The notes: a model not told the origin generated them from the letters alone. 64,000 nt of DNA from Nostocoides sp. Soil756 (GCF_001428065.1 NZ_LMSE01000001.1:309455-373454), one strand, 5' to 3'. Counted from the stretch's first letter, positions 21,020 through 31,138 are shown. Program-made: numbers and translations.

Positions 21020-21556
21020 GTGACCTCTGACCCCGGCCTCCCGACCCCCCCGCCCGGCGTGCTCGTGCGCCCGGCCCGCACCGCCGACGTCCGCGCCATC
21101 CGGGCCCTCGTGGCTCCGCTGGCCGAGGGCCGGGTGCTGCTGCAGAAGGAGGCCGTGGCCTACTACGAGTCGGTCGTCGACTTCGTGGTGGCCGAGGACG
21201 AGGCCGACGGGCGTATCGTGGGCTGCGGGGCGGTGCACGTGCTGTGGGAGGACCTGGGCGAGGTCCGCACGCTGGCGGTCGACGCCGGTGTCGTGGGCCG
21301 CGGGGTGGGGTCGGCCATCCTCGACCGGCTGGTCCGGCGCGCCCGCGAGCTGGGCCTGTCGCGCCTGTTCTGCCTGACCTTCGAGACCGAGTTCTTCGGG
21401 CGGCACGGGTTCACCCCCATCGAGGGTCAGGCCGTCGCTCCCGAGGTCTACGCCGAGCTGTTGCGCTCGTACGACGAGGGCGTGGCCGAGTTCCTCGACC
21501 TCGAGCGGGTCAAGCCCAACACCCTCGGCAACACCCGGATGCTCCGGGTCCTCTGA
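21020..21556 (+). CDS. GNAT N-acetyltransferase, probable amino-acid N-acetyltransferase (ArgA-like)
   Basis: 178 residues. The GNAT core covers residues 12-150: VRPARTADVRAIRALVAPLAEGRVLLQK, then VRTLAVDAGVVGRGVGSAILDRLVRRARELG, which holds the acetyl-CoA pyrophosphate loop (RGVGSA), then LTFETEFFGRHGF. This resembles the stand-alone actinobacterial N-acetylglutamate synthase (Rv2747 type), which starts arginine synthesis, though no arg gene is adjacent. The GTG at 21020 is chosen over 21011 because of the TACAGT box. Its last 109 bases overlap the end of the gene on the other strand. Confidence 0.78.
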   Translation: MTSDPGLPTPPPGVLVRPARTADVRAIRALVAPLAEGRVLLQKEAVAYYESVVDFVVAEDEADGRIVGCGAVHVLWEDLGEVRTLAVDAGVVGRGVGSAILDRLVRRARELGLSRLFCLTFETEFFGRHGFTPIEGQAVAPEVYAELLRSYDEGVAEFLDLERVKPNTLGNTRMLRVL

Positions 21557-23523
21557 GCCGGGGGGCGGTGGCGCGGCCGCCCGTGGGAGCGCAGACCCAC
21601 AACGGCCAGGGCCAGCAGCATCGACAGGAGGAGCAGGGCCGCCACGGGCAGCGCGGCACCCAGCGCCAGGGCCCACCGGGCCCGGTGGGTGACGTCGGCG
21701 GCGGCGACGGCCGCGGGCGCCACCTGCCCGTCCTCGAGCAGTGAGACCGCCCGCTGCGAGCGCTCCGGGACACCGAGCAGCCGGGCGCCCAGCTCGCTGA
21801 ACGGGTCGTCGAGCGCGGCGGCGTCGCTGCGGGCCCTCGCCACCTCGGTGATGGAGCGCGCGGCCGCCGGGAGCGAGGTGCGCAGGGCCCGGTAGTCGTC
21901 GTCGAGGCTGGCGCGCTCGTAGGACTGCCGGACCGCTGCGGGGACGTCGAGCCCGGTGCGCCGCGCCGCGTCCTGGACCGCCACCGCCGCCGACCCCAGG
22001 GGCGCGACCGCTGCGCGCACGGTGCGGCTGCGATCGAAGTCCCAGGAGGTCATGGCGTCGCGCAGCCCCTCGGGCGGTAGCCAGGCGCCGTCGGCCCGGT
22101 CGAGCGTGGTGTAGGCGGCCCGCTCGCGGGCGCGCGGGGCGAGCAGGGCCACCTGCTGGTCGTCCAGGACCCAGGTGGTGAAGACCTTCGAGGCGCTGGT
22201 GACCCCGCCGCGGGTCTCGAGCAGGTCCAGCCAGTCCGACCAGGACGTGCGCCCGGCGCTGGGGGTGACGGTGCCGGGCGGGTCGTAGGCCCGCTCGCCC
22301 CGGACGGCCGCGCCCACGACGGCCGCGAACCTCCGGTCGTCGAGCCCCCCCAGGAGCGCCTTCATGACCTGGTAGGACGCCGGGTAGGCGTAGGCCTCGA
22401 CGTCGGTCGAGCGGCTGCCGGCGTCACCGTCCCAGGCGTTGAGGGCGACGGCACCCGGGCTCCGGCGGGAGACCACCGGGTGCCGGGTCGGACGGCCGCC
22501 GGTGCGCTGAACGGTCCGCTCGGCGACGACCTGGGCCAGGCCCTCGTAGAGCCACCGCTCGTCGAAGCGGTCGCCGGAGACCCAGGCGTGGGAGAGCTCG
22601 TGGAAGATCAGGTCGTCGTCGAGCTGTTCGCCGACCACGATCTCGTCGCCCTGCGGGTCGAACCAGCCGTCGTAGCCGCGCAGCGAGGGCGAGGCGTCCT
22701 CACGGATCCGCTGGAGGCCGCCGGGCCACGGGTTGCCCACGAGCGACTCCAGCGTGGGCAGCCCCTCGCGCACGGTGCCGGCGACGAACGAGGACCACTG
22801 CTCGTCGTCCGGGAAGGCCGACAGGGTGAAGGACAGGTCGCCGACGGTGACCGTGCTCTCGCGGGTGCGGGCCGGGTCGCGCAGCGAGACGACCGCCCAG
22901 AGGCCCCCGTCGAAGGTGTTCTCGGTGGCGGTGTAGATCGAGGTCCCGTCGCCCCCGCTGGAGGTGAAGCCGTCGACGGTGCTGGTGAACGACATCGCCG
23001 AGGGGGTGACGACCTGCACGCGGTTGCGGCCCGCGTCGCCCGGCCCGTAGGCGACGAAGGTCGCGTAGCCGGGCCCCACCCGGGTGCTGTCGCTCGCGCG
23101 GGGTGGCTGCCCGAGGATGTCGTAGGTCAGCAGGATCCGCCGGCTCTGGCGGTAGCGCAGGTCGGGGAACGAGATGCGCGCCAGCGCGATGCTGGGGTCG
23201 TCGGTGCCGACAACCTGCACGTCGAGCCGGTCGCCGCTGCTCTGCGCCCGGACCCGCCCGGAGCTCTTCGGGATCGGGATCGAGTAGCTCTGGAAGAAGT
23301 AGGTGTAGACCCCCCCGCTGCTCTGGCGGTCGGGGCTGATGTTGCTCAGGTCGACGGTCATGGTGGCGTGCACGACCTGGTCCTTCGCGTCGTAGACGTA
23401 CCGGCTCGTCGCCGCGACGGTGAGGCCCTCCTCGGCGTGCGCGGCCGGTGCGGGCACCACCAGCGCGGCGAGCAGCACCGCGGCGACGGCCGAGGCCCCC
23501 AGCACGCGGCGCAGCGTCGTCAT
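21448..23523 (-). CDS. Exported HExxH metallopeptidase-like protein with C-terminal membrane anchor
   Basis: 691 residues from the ATG that has GGAGG seven bases upstream. A signal peptide (LRRVLGASAVAAVLLAALVVPAPAAHA) leads into a large extracellular region. Zinc motif HELSH (His308, Glu309, His312) is followed 15 residues on by Glu327 in WLYEGLAQ, a gluzincin-like arrangement of the peptidase MA/M1-like kind. A membrane span near residues 625-650 and a short basic tail end the protein, so it is held on the outer face. Substrate unknown. The 3' end is antisense to the acetyltransferase gene for 109 bases. Confidence 0.75.
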   Translation of the reverse strand: MTTLRRVLGASAVAAVLLAALVVPAPAAHAEEGLTVAATSRYVYDAKDQVVHATMTVDLSNISPDRQSSGGVYTYFFQSYSIPIPKSSGRVRAQSSGDRLDVQVVGTDDPSIALARISFPDLRYRQSRRILLTYDILGQPPRASDSTRVGPGYATFVAYGPGDAGRNRVQVVTPSAMSFTSTVDGFTSSGGDGTSIYTATENTFDGGLWAVVSLRDPARTRESTVTVGDLSFTLSAFPDDEQWSSFVAGTVREGLPTLESLVGNPWPGGLQRIREDASPSLRGYDGWFDPQGDEIVVGEQLDDDLIFHELSHAWVSGDRFDERWLYEGLAQVVAERTVQRTGGRPTRHPVVSRRSPGAVALNAWDGDAGSRSTDVEAYAYPASYQVMKALLGGLDDRRFAAVVGAAVRGERAYDPPGTVTPSAGRTSWSDWLDLLETRGGVTSASKVFTTWVLDDQQVALLAPRARERAAYTTLDRADGAWLPPEGLRDAMTSWDFDRSRTVRAAVAPLGSAAVAVQDAARRTGLDVPAAVRQSYERASLDDDYRALRTSLPAAARSITEVARARSDAAALDDPFSELGARLLGVPERSQRAVSLLEDGQVAPAAVAAADVTHRARWALALGAALPVAALLLLSMLLALAVVGLRSHGRPRHRPPAQRTRSIRVLPRVLGLTRSRSRNSATPSSYERNSSA

Positions 23524-23682
23524 GGTCATCCCTCCGCGCGCGTGCTCGGCCCCACCCCGACCGATGGCTCCGGCCACGATCGTAGGTCGCGCACGTCGCC
23601 TCGTCGCGCCATTCCGGCCGGGACGCGCCCCTGGCGTCGGGCCGCGGCGCTCCGCGGGCCGGACCAGCAGGTGGGCCGGGTG

Positions 23683-24609
23683 TCAGCTGGCCTTCTTCGG
23701 GGCCCGCTTCTCGGCCGTCTTCGCCGTCGTCTTCCGGGTGGTCGACTTCTTCGCCGCGGCCTTCTTGGCGCCCGACTTCTTGGTGCCGGTCTTCGACGCC
23801 GTCGTGCTCTTCGCCGGGGCGGGGGCCTCCCCGCGGGCGGCCTTGGCCTTCTCGACCGAGCGCGACAGGGCCGCGAGCAGGTCGACGACCTCGCCGGACT
23901 CCTCCTCCTCGACCGCCGCCACGCGCACCTCGCCGCCCTCGACCTTGGCCCGGACGAGCTCCTTGACGGCCAGGGCGTAGTCGTCCTCGTACTCGCCCGG
24001 GTCGTAGTCGCCCGCCAGCTGGTCGATGAGCATTCGCGCCATGTCCATCTCCTGCTTCGAGGCGTGGGTCTCCTCCTGGACGTGCGCGAACTCGGCCGCC
24101 CGGACCTCGTCGGGCCACAGCATGGTCTGCATGACGATGACCCCGTCGCGCACCCGGAGCACGGCCATCGTCATCCGGGTGCGGATGGAGACCGTGACGA
24201 TGGCGACGCGCTTCTCGCTCTCGAGGGCGTCGCGCAGCAGGACGTAGGGCTTGGTGGCGGACTTGTCGGGCTCGAGGAAGTAGGACTTGTCGAGCCACAT
24301 GGGGTCGATCTGGTCGGCGGGGACGAACTTGGTGACCCCGATCTCCTTGGAGGTCTTCGAGGGCAGGTCGGCGAAGTCGTCGTCGGTGAGCACGACCATG
24401 TCGCCGTCCTCGGTCTCGTACCCCTTGGCGATGTCGTCGTAGCTGACCTCCTCGCCGTCGATCGAGCAGATGCGCCGGTAGCGGATGCGGCCGCCGTCCT
24501 CGCGGTGCACCTGGCGGAACTGCACGTCGTGGTTCTCGGTGGCCGAGTACAGCCGCACCGGCACGTTGACGAGGCCGAAGGAGACCGCGCCCTTCCAGAT
24601 CGCTCGCAT
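23683..24609 (-). CDS. ku: Non-homologous end-joining protein Ku
   Basis: 308 residues beginning MRAIWKGAVSFGLVNVPVRLYSATE, the standard bacterial Ku start, with GGAAGG upstream. The Ku core covers residues 1-255 (KFVPADQIDPMWLDKSYFLEPD, VLLRDALESEKRVAIV). A Lys/Ala/Thr-rich basic tail follows (residues 260-308, repeats of KKSGAKKAAAKKST), like the DNA-binding tail of mycobacterial Ku. It bridges double-strand ends and recruits LigD. The TOPRIM protein, ligase and polymerase genes are next door. Confidence 0.96.
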   Translation of the reverse strand: MRAIWKGAVSFGLVNVPVRLYSATENHDVQFRQVHREDGGRIRYRRICSIDGEEVSYDDIAKGYETEDGDMVVLTDDDFADLPSKTSKEIGVTKFVPADQIDPMWLDKSYFLEPDKSATKPYVLLRDALESEKRVAIVTVSIRTRMTMAVLRVRDGVIVMQTMLWPDEVRAAEFAHVQEETHASKQEMDMARMLIDQLAGDYDPGEYEDDYALAVKELVRAKVEGGEVRVAAVEEEESGEVVDLLAALSRSVEKAKAARGEAPAPAKSTTASKTGTKKSGAKKAAAKKSTTRKTTAKTAEKRAPKKAS

Positions 24610-24702
24610 CCTCAGCGCCACCTTCCGGTCCTGCTCGTCGTCGTCCCTGGTCAGCCTAGGCCCGGGGGTGCCCTCGCGGCCGGTCCGGAATCGCCCGATG
24701 GG

Positions 24703-25278
24703 TCACGTGCGGTCCGCGCAGGCCGCGGCGGCCGCCACCAGGGCGTCCAACGGCGCGGGGAGGGCGTCGGGGTCGAGGCGTTCCACCAGCCGCGCGGCCA
24801 GCCGGGCCTTGCGCCCCGACCCGGAGCCGGCGAAGCGGTGCAGCTGGTCGGCCACCGGGCGGCCGCGCCACTGCGGCATCCGGGTGAAGGTCTCGAAGGC
24901 GGGCCCCTCACCCATCCCGGCCAGCGCGTCGACGACCGCGCCCGGCCCCAGGCCGCGGATGAGGACGTCCTCGAGGTCGCGCTCGCAGACGAACACGCCG
25001 TGCCACGCCAGCTCCTCGACGCTGTCGGCCCGCACCCCGTGGCGGCGCAGCGCGCCGGTGGCGAAGCGGGTCTCGCCCTGGTCGACCAGGGCCAGCACGT
25101 GCGGGCCCGGGCCGCCGAGGGCGTCCAGGAAGCGCAGCAGGTTGGTGACGCCCCCCATGGCCGTGACCGTGACACCCGGGGCCCGGTCGCGCAGCAGGGC
25201 GCGCACCACCACCGCGTCGCTCTCGCCCTCGACCAGGGCGACGGGACGCGCCACGGCACCCGGGCGGGGCGGCTCCAT
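24703..25278 (-). CDS. Stand-alone TOPRIM domain protein (OLD-nuclease-like)
   Basis: 191 residues. The N-terminal TOPRIM motif VALVEGESDAVVVRALL holds the acidic residue, followed by an ALVDQGE strand with the Asp that would bind metal. There is no attached ATPase domain, unlike full OLD-family nucleases. It lies between Ku (same strand, 93 bases downstream) and the divergent ligase (68 bases between starts). A TACCGT box lies six bases before the ATG, so it is probably leaderless. A nuclease or end-processing partner of NHEJ is a reasonable inference, not shown by sequence. Confidence 0.65.
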   Translation of the reverse strand: MEPPRPGAVARPVALVEGESDAVVVRALLRDRAPGVTVTAMGGVTNLLRFLDALGGPGPHVLALVDQGETRFATGALRRHGVRADSVEELAWHGVFVCERDLEDVLIRGLGPGAVVDALAGMGEGPAFETFTRMPQWRGRPVADQLHRFAGSGSGRKARLAARLVERLDPDALPAPLDALVAAAAACADRT

Positions 25279-25346
25279 TCGTGGACGGTAGCCCAGCGCG
25301 CGCCGCATCCGGGCCCGGGCCGCGCGCCGCACGGCAGGATGGGCGC

Positions 25347-26303
25347 ATGCGCCCGATGCTCGCGACCGCCGCCGACGCGCCGCCGCGTGGGCCGGAGTGG
25401 GTGCACGAGGTCAAGTGGGACGGGATGCGGGTGCTCGTCGACGTCCGCGGTGAGCGGGTGGTCGTCACGTCCCGCACCGAGCGCGACGTCAGCGCCGCCT
25501 TCCCCGAGCTCGACGGCCTGGCCGGCACCTACGACGACCTGCTGCTCGACGGCGAGGTGGTCGCCATGGACGACGGCCGCCCGAGCTTCCACGCCCTGAC
25601 CGAGCGGATGCACGTCACCCAGCGGCGCAGGGCCGAGACGCTCGCGGCGACCCGGCCGGTGACCCTCATCGTCTTCGACCTGCTGCGCCTCTTCGGGCAG
25701 GACCTCACCGGGCAGCCGTGGGCCACCCGGCGACGCCTCCTCGAGGAGCTCGACCTCACCGGCCGGTCGTGGCAGGTGCCCGAGGTGCACGACGACGGCG
25801 ACGTCCTGCTGCGGGTCACCGACGAACAGGGCCTGGAGGGGGTGGTCAGCAAGCGCCGCAGCGCCCGCTACCTCGCCGGCCGGCGCTCCCCGGACTGGCG
25901 CAAGGTCGCCCACCGGCGCACCTACTCGGTGCTGGTCGGCGGCTGGCGCCCCGAGGTGGGCTCCGGCGCCTCGTCGGCCGACCGGCTGGGGGCCGTGCTG
26001 GTGGGGCTGCCCGACGGCGAGGGCGGCTGGCGCTACGCGGGCCGGGTCGGTTCGGGGCTGGCCGGGGCGGCCGGCGAGTCCCTGCTGCGCCGCCTGCGGC
26101 CCCTCGAGTCCGACGCCTCGCCCTTCGCCGACGAGGTGCCGCGCGTCGACGCCTCCGGAGCGACGTGGGTCCGCCCCGCCCTGGTCGTGGAGGTCCGCAC
26201 CCTGATGCTCACCGCCGACCACCGCCTGCGCCAGCCCACCTACCTCGGCGTTCGGCACGACCTGACGCCCGCCGAGCTGCGGGAGGTCGAGGATGGCGGC
26301 TGA
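25347..26303 (+). CDS. ATP-dependent DNA ligase (LigD ligase-domain type)
   Basis: 318 residues. Motif I is VKWDGMRV with the adenylated Lys23; LLDGEVVAMDDG matches motif III and EGVVSKRRSARYLAGRRSPDWRKV motifs IV/V. A C-terminal OB fold ends at [14 protein letters not shown]. It seals nicks or double-strand breaks with ATP. CAGGAT ends six bases before the ATG, suggesting a leaderless start. It overlaps the polymerase gene by 11 bases and is divergent from the TOPRIM gene. Confidence 0.9.
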   Translation: MRPMLATAADAPPRGPEWVHEVKWDGMRVLVDVRGERVVVTSRTERDVSAAFPELDGLAGTYDDLLLDGEVVAMDDGRPSFHALTERMHVTQRRRAETLAATRPVTLIVFDLLRLFGQDLTGQPWATRRRLLEELDLTGRSWQVPEVHDDGDVLLRVTDEQGLEGVVSKRRSARYLAGRRSPDWRKVAHRRTYSVLVGGWRPEVGSGASSADRLGAVLVGLPDGEGGWRYAGRVGSGLAGAAGESLLRRLRPLESDASPFADEVPRVDASGATWVRPALVVEVRTLMLTADHRLRQPTYLGVRHDLTPAELREVEDGG

Positions 26304-27171
26304 GCCCTCGGTGACCCGGGTCGAGGTGGGGGGCCGCCGGCTACGGCTCACCAGGCTCGAGAAGGTGATGTACCCCGCCACCGAGACGACCAAGGGCGAG
26401 GTGCTCGACTACTACGCGCGCGTGGCGCCGGTGCTGCTGCCCCATCTGGCGGGGCGCCCGGTCACCCGGGTGCGCTGGCCGCACGGGGTCGCAGACCAGA
26501 TGTTCTTCGAGAAGAACGTGCCCTCGGGCGCCCCCGCCTGGCTGCCCCGGGTGGCGGTCGACGACGTCACCTACCCGCTGGTCCCGGGGGTCGCCGAGCT
26601 GGCCTACCTGGTCAACCTCAACTCCCTCGAGCTGCACGTGCCGCAGTGGACGGTCACCGACGACGGTGAGCGGCAGAACCCCGACCGGCTGGTCATCGAC
26701 CTCGATCCCGGCAAGCCCGCGGGGCTGCAGGAGTGCGCCCAGGTGGCGCTCCTGGTGCGCGAGCGGCTCGAGCGCCTGGGTCTCGACCTCTTCCCGGTCA
26801 CCTCGGGCAGCAAGGGGATGCAGCTCTACGCGCGCCTCGGCGGTGACCTGACCTCGGACCAGGTGCGCGACCTCGCCCAGCAGCTCGCGCAGGAGCTGAC
26901 CAAGAAGCATCCGGGCCTGGTGCTCTGGAAGATGACGAAGTCACTGCGCCCGGGCAAGGTGTTCCTCGACTGGAGCCAGAACGTCGCGGCCAAGACCACC
27001 ATCAGCCCGTACTCGCTGCGCGGGCGCGAGCTGCCGCACGTGGCGGCGCCGCGCTCGTGGGACGAGGTGGAACGCGGCGCCGACGCACCGGGCGCGCTGA
27101 CCCAGTTGATGTTCGACGAGGTGCTCGAGCGGGTGGAGCGCGACGGGGACCTGGTCGCCGACCTGCCCTGA
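26293..27171 (+). CDS. LigD-type polymerase/primase domain protein (NHEJ polymerase)
   Basis: 292 residues. Family features run [45 protein letters not shown], then the metal-binding pair in VIDLDPG (Asp136, Asp138), [11 protein letters not shown] and KVFLDWSQN. It is an archaeo-eukaryotic-primase-fold enzyme that fills gaps at broken ends, preferring ribonucleotides. It is a separate gene, not fused to the ligase, and its start overlaps the ligase stop. It converges on ppsA. Confidence 0.93.
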   Translation: MAAEPSVTRVEVGGRRLRLTRLEKVMYPATETTKGEVLDYYARVAPVLLPHLAGRPVTRVRWPHGVADQMFFEKNVPSGAPAWLPRVAVDDVTYPLVPGVAELAYLVNLNSLELHVPQWTVTDDGERQNPDRLVIDLDPGKPAGLQECAQVALLVRERLERLGLDLFPVTSGSKGMQLYARLGGDLTSDQVRDLAQQLAQELTKKHPGLVLWKMTKSLRPGKVFLDWSQNVAAKTTISPYSLRGRELPHVAAPRSWDEVERGADAPGALTQLMFDEVLERVERDGDLVADLP

Positions 27172-27209
27172 CCGGCGTCTGCCGGGAGCCGGTGGGCGCG
27201 CCCAGCGGC

Positions 27210-29579
27210 TCAGGACCGCTTGGCCAGCCGCAGCCAGGTGTCGACGACGGTGTCGGGGTTCAGCGACATCGACTCGATGCCCTCCTCGACCAGCCACTCG
27301 GCCAGGTCCGGGTGGTCGGAGGGGCCCTGCCCGCAGATGCCGACGTACTTGCCGCGCTCGCGGCAGGCGCGGATGGCCATCGAGATGAGCGTCTTGACGG
27401 CCGGGTCGCGCTCGTCGAACGACCCGGCGACCAGGGCGGAGTCGCGGTCGACGCCGAGGGTCAGCTGGGTCAGGTCGTTGGACCCGATCGAGAAGCCGTC
27501 GACGTGGTCGAGGAAGGCGTCGGCGTTGACCGCGTTGGAGGGCAGCTCGCACATCATCACGACCTGCAGGTCGTTCTCGCCGCGGCTCAGCCCGTTGCGC
27601 CCGAGCAGCTCGATGACGCCCTCGACCTCGGCCACGGTGCGCACGAACGGGATCATCACCTTGACGTTGGTCAGGCCCATCTCGTCGCGCACGTAGCGCA
27701 GTGCCTCGCACTCCATGGCGAAGCACGGCGCGAACCCCTCCGAGAGGTAGCGGGCCGCGCCGCGGTAGCCCAGCATCGGGTTCTCCTCGTGCGGCTCGTA
27801 GCGCTCGCCGCCCAGCAGGCCGGCGTACTCGTTGGACTTGAAGTCCGAGAGGCGCACGATGACCGGCTCGGGCGCGAAGGCGGCCGCGAGCATCGAGATG
27901 CCCTCGGCCAGGCGCTGGACGAAGAACTCGCGGGGCCCGGGGTAGGCGGCGATGCGCTCCTCGATCTCGGCGCGCAGCGCCGGCTCCTGGTCCTCGAGCT
28001 CGAGCAGGGCCCGGGGGTGGATGCCGATCTGCCGGTTGATGATGAACTCCAGGCGCGCCAGCCCGATGCCCCGGTGCGGCAGGCGCGAGAACTCGAAGGC
28101 CTGCTCCGGGGTGCCGACGTTCATCATGATCCGCGTCGGGATCTCGGGCATCTCCTCGAGCGTGGTCTCGGCGACGCTGAACTCGCGCAGCCCGTCGTAG
28201 ACGTAGCCGGTGTCGCCCTCGGCGCACGAGACGGTGACCTCGCGCCCGTCGGCCAGCTCGGTGGTGGCGCTGCCGGTGCCGACCACGGCCGGGATGCCGA
28301 GCTCGCGGGCGATGATCGCCGCGTGGCAGGTGCGCCCGCCTCGGTTGGTGACGATGGCGGCCGCGCGCTTCATGATCGGCTCCCAGTCGGGGTCGGTCAT
28401 GTCGGCCACGAGCACCTCGCCCGGTACGAACTCGTGCATCGACCCCACGTCGGTGAGGACGCGCACCGCGCCGGCGCCGATCTTCTGCCCGATCGCCCGG
28501 CCCTCGACGACCACCGGCCCGCGCTCCTCGAGGCGGAAGCGCTGCTGGACCCCGCCGGCCGCGCGCGACTTGACCGTCTCGGGCCGGGCCTGGAGCACGT
28601 AGATCTTCCCGTCGACCCCGTCGCGGCCCCACTCGATGTCCATCGGTCGCCCGTAGTGCTCCTCGATGCGCAGGGCGGTGCGGGCCAGCTCGGTGACCTC
28701 CTCGTCGGTGAGGCTGAGCCGGCGCTGGTCCTCGGGCTCGACCGGCACGAACTCGATGGTGCGGCCCACCGTGGCGTCGTCCGTGTAGACCATCTTCGTG
28801 GCCTTGGCGCCCACGCCTCGCTTGAGGATGGCCGGGCGGCCGGCGCGCAGCGCGGGCTTGTGCACGTAGAACTCGTCGGGGTTGACCGCGCCCTGCACGA
28901 CACCCTCGCCGAGGCCGTAGGCGCTGGTGATGAACACCGCGTCCTCGAAGCCGGACTCGGTGTCGATGGTGAACATGACCCCGGAGGCGCCGACGTCGGA
29001 GCGGACCATCCGCTGCACCCCGGCCGAGAGCGCGACGACGTCGTGGTCGAAGTTGCTGTGCACCCGGTAGGCGATGGCCCGGTCGTTGTACAGCGAGGCG
29101 AAGACGAGGCGGATGGCGTGCAGCACGTTGTCGATCCCGCGCACGTTGAGGAAGGTCTCCTGCTGCCCCGCGAACGAGGCGTCCGGGAGGTCCTCGGCCG
29201 TCGCGCTCGAACGCACCGCCCAGCTGACGTCGTCGCCCGCGTCGCCGACCAGCTGCTCGTAGGCGGCCCGGATGTCGCGCTCGAGGTCCTCGGGGAACTC
29301 CTGGGCCTCCACTGCCTCGCGGATCTCGCGCCCGACCTCGGCCAGCCGCCGGGTGTCGTCGACGTCGAGGTCGCGCAGCAGCGTCGAGATGCGCTCGGCC
29401 AGCCCGGTGTCGCCGAGGAAGCGGCGGTAGGCCTCGGCGGTCGTGGCGAAGCCGTCGGGCACGGCCACCCCCGCGGCCGAGAGGTGCTGGACCATCTCGC
29501 CGAGCGAGGCGTTCTTGCCCCCGACGGACTCGACGTCGTCGAGGCCGAGCTCACGGAACCAGCGGACGGTGGTGGTCAT
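27210..29579 (-). CDS. ppsA: Phosphoenolpyruvate synthase (pyruvate, water dikinase)
   Basis: 789 residues. Pyruvate + ATP + water gives PEP + AMP + phosphate. The N-terminal ATP-binding half begins [15 protein letters not shown]. The swivelling phosphohistidine domain has His419 in [11 protein letters not shown]. The C-terminal TIM barrel has the [19 protein letters not shown] block with the catalytic Cys. AAAGGA lies before the ATG. It is the last gene after lutABC and ppsR on this strand, 63 bases downstream of ppsR, fitting gluconeogenic growth on lactate. Confidence 0.97.
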   Translation of the reverse strand: MTTTVRWFRELGLDDVESVGGKNASLGEMVQHLSAAGVAVPDGFATTAEAYRRFLGDTGLAERISTLLRDLDVDDTRRLAEVGREIREAVEAQEFPEDLERDIRAAYEQLVGDAGDDVSWAVRSSATAEDLPDASFAGQQETFLNVRGIDNVLHAIRLVFASLYNDRAIAYRVHSNFDHDVVALSAGVQRMVRSDVGASGVMFTIDTESGFEDAVFITSAYGLGEGVVQGAVNPDEFYVHKPALRAGRPAILKRGVGAKATKMVYTDDATVGRTIEFVPVEPEDQRRLSLTDEEVTELARTALRIEEHYGRPMDIEWGRDGVDGKIYVLQARPETVKSRAAGGVQQRFRLEERGPVVVEGRAIGQKIGAGAVRVLTDVGSMHEFVPGEVLVADMTDPDWEPIMKRAAAIVTNRGGRTCHAAIIARELGIPAVVGTGSATTELADGREVTVSCAEGDTGYVYDGLREFSVAETTLEEMPEIPTRIMMNVGTPEQAFEFSRLPHRGIGLARLEFIINRQIGIHPRALLELEDQEPALRAEIEERIAAYPGPREFFVQRLAEGISMLAAAFAPEPVIVRLSDFKSNEYAGLLGGERYEPHEENPMLGYRGAARYLSEGFAPCFAMECEALRYVRDEMGLTNVKVMIPFVRTVAEVEGVIELLGRNGLSRGENDLQVVMMCELPSNAVNADAFLDHVDGFSIGSNDLTQLTLGVDRDSALVAGSFDERDPAVKTLISMAIRACRERGKYVGICGQGPSDHPDLAEWLVEEGIESMSLNPDTVVDTWLRLAKRS

Positions 29580-29642
29580 GGGCGGAGGGTCCTTTCGGGG
29601 GGCGGCGCGACGGTGCGGCGAAGGACAGGATGGCAGCCGCGG

Positions 29643-30479
29643 TCAGGCCGAACCGGTCAGCTGACGCGTGTGCATGATCACGGCCGCCATCTCCTCGACC
29701 GACATCCCGGAGGAGTCGATGACGGGGAGGCGGTGGGCGCGGTAGAGCTCCTCGGCGCGCTTGAGCTCCCAGGTGCACTGCGGGAGCGAGGCGTAGGGCG
29801 AGCCGGGCCGGCGCTCGCTGCGCACCTGGCTGAGCCGGGCCGGCGTGGAGGTCAGCGCGACGCACCGGTCGAGGAAGGGGCGTACCGGCTCGGGCAGCTC
29901 GGTGGCGCGCAGGTCCTCGTCGACCAGCGGGTAGTTCGCCACCTTCACCCCGTGCTGCAGGGCCAGGTAGAGCGAGGTCGGCGTCTTCCCACAGCGTGAG
30001 GGCGCGACGAGGATCAGCTCGGCCTGCTGGACGTTGCGCAGACTGGCGCCGTCGTCGTGCTCGAGCGAGAAGTCGATGGCCTTCATCCGCCGCTCGTAGC
30101 GCTGGATGTCGCCCAGGCCGTGCAGGGCCGGGACCTTGGGGCTGGCGTTGACGTGCAGGACCCGCTCGACGATGTCGAGGTGGGTGCCGAACAGGTCGAT
30201 GAAGGCGCACCGGGTGCCGAGCAGCACCTCGCGCAGCTCGTGGTCGGCCACGGTGGAGAAGACGATGGGGGTGACCGACTCGGTCATCGCGGCGTCGAGC
30301 TCCTCGACCACCCGGTGGGCCTGCTCGACCGTGCGGATGAAGGGGATCTTGCGCCGCACGAAAGCCACGGTGGGGAACTGGCTGATGATCAGGTTGCCCA
30401 GGGTCTCGGCCGAGATGCCGGTGCCGCCCGCGAGGAAGAACACCGGCGTGGCCGTGTCGGGCCCGTCGCCCGGGGTCAT
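29643..30479 (-). CDS. ppsR: PEP synthase regulatory protein (DUF299 kinase/pyrophosphorylase)
   Basis: 278 residues beginning MTPGDGPDTATPVFFLAGGTGISAETLGN. The ADP-binding P-loop is APSRCGKTPTSLYLA (usually SRTSKTPT). LINV-type blocks follow: KVANYPLVDEDL and SERRPGSPYASL. PPSR proteins phosphorylate (inactivate) and dephosphorylate PEP synthase at a Thr next to its active His. It overlaps lutC by four bases (ATGA), so this ppsA regulator is translationally coupled to lactate genes. Confidence 0.93.
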   Translation of the reverse strand: MTPGDGPDTATPVFFLAGGTGISAETLGNLIISQFPTVAFVRRKIPFIRTVEQAHRVVEELDAAMTESVTPIVFSTVADHELREVLLGTRCAFIDLFGTHLDIVERVLHVNASPKVPALHGLGDIQRYERRMKAIDFSLEHDDGASLRNVQQAELILVAPSRCGKTPTSLYLALQHGVKVANYPLVDEDLRATELPEPVRPFLDRCVALTSTPARLSQVRSERRPGSPYASLPQCTWELKRAEELYRAHRLPVIDSSGMSVEEMAAVIMHTRQLTGSA

Positions 30480-31138
30480 CGGCCGGCCTCGGTCTCGTCG
30501 TCGACGAGGACGACCACCAGGGTGCGCGGGCCGTGCACGCCTTCGACCCGCTCGAGCTCGATGTCGCTGGTCGCGCTGGGTCCGCTGACCCAGGTGAGCG
30601 GGCGGGCCCGGCCCGGCTGCGGGCGCAGCCGGGCCACGGCCTCGGGGACGTCGTGCACCACCTGCCGCGAGCGCACCACGCAGACGTGGGTGTCGGGGAC
30701 GAGCGTCAGCGCCCGTCGGCCCTGGTCGGGGCCGTGGTCGAGCACGACGGTGCCGGTGGTCGCGACCCCGAGGGCGGCGGCGGTCACCACGGCGTCGACC
30801 GCGTCGAGGGCGGCGTCGCTCGTGACCTCGGTCTCGGCCAGGACCTCGGCCGCCGCGGCCACTGCCCGGACCCACGCGGGGTCGAGCCCCGAGGGGACGA
30901 CCGCGGTGGTGCAGCCGTGCTCGCGCAGGGCGCCGGCCACCGCGTCGGCCACCGCGTCCGGCCCGACCCGCACGACCTGCGCCCGGTAGTCGGCCACGGT
31001 CTCGGCGAAGAGCGACAGGGTGGCGGCGCGTTCGGCCGGGGCGTCGGGCACCGGGGCCGGCCGCCGCTCTCCGGGCGAGGTGGTGACGTCGGCGGTGGCT
31101 CCTCGGACCCGGGCCAGGATGTCGTCGCGGGCGCTCAT
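30476..31138 (-). CDS. lutC: LutC/LldG-type lactate utilisation protein (LUD domain)
   Basis: 220 residues from an ATG overlapping the lutB stop by four bases. The LUD core is visible as alternating strands: TTAVVPSGLDPAWVRAVA, TGTVVLDHGPDQGRRALTLVPDTHVCVV and PLTWVSGPSATSDIELERVEGVHGPRTLVVVLV, a typical family ending. It is part of the cytosolic LutABC complex that oxidises L-lactate to pyruvate. Confidence 0.9.
   Translation of the reverse strand: MSARDDILARVRGATADVTTSPGERRPAPVPDAPAERAATLSLFAETVADYRAQVVRVGPDAVADAVAGALREHGCTTAVVPSGLDPAWVRAVAAAAEVLAETEVTSDAALDAVDAVVTAAALGVATTGTVVLDHGPDQGRRALTLVPDTHVCVVRSRQVVHDVPEAVARLRPQPGRARPLTWVSGPSATSDIELERVEGVHGPRTLVVVLVDDETEAGR

Noticed and set aside
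22480-25599. 1039-codon plus-strand open frame across peptidase, Ku and TOPRIM genes
   Set aside because: It spans several real minus-strand genes and has no recognisable domain.
27057-29999. Long plus-strand open frame opposite ppsA
   Set aside because: Antisense shadow of a full-length PEP synthase.
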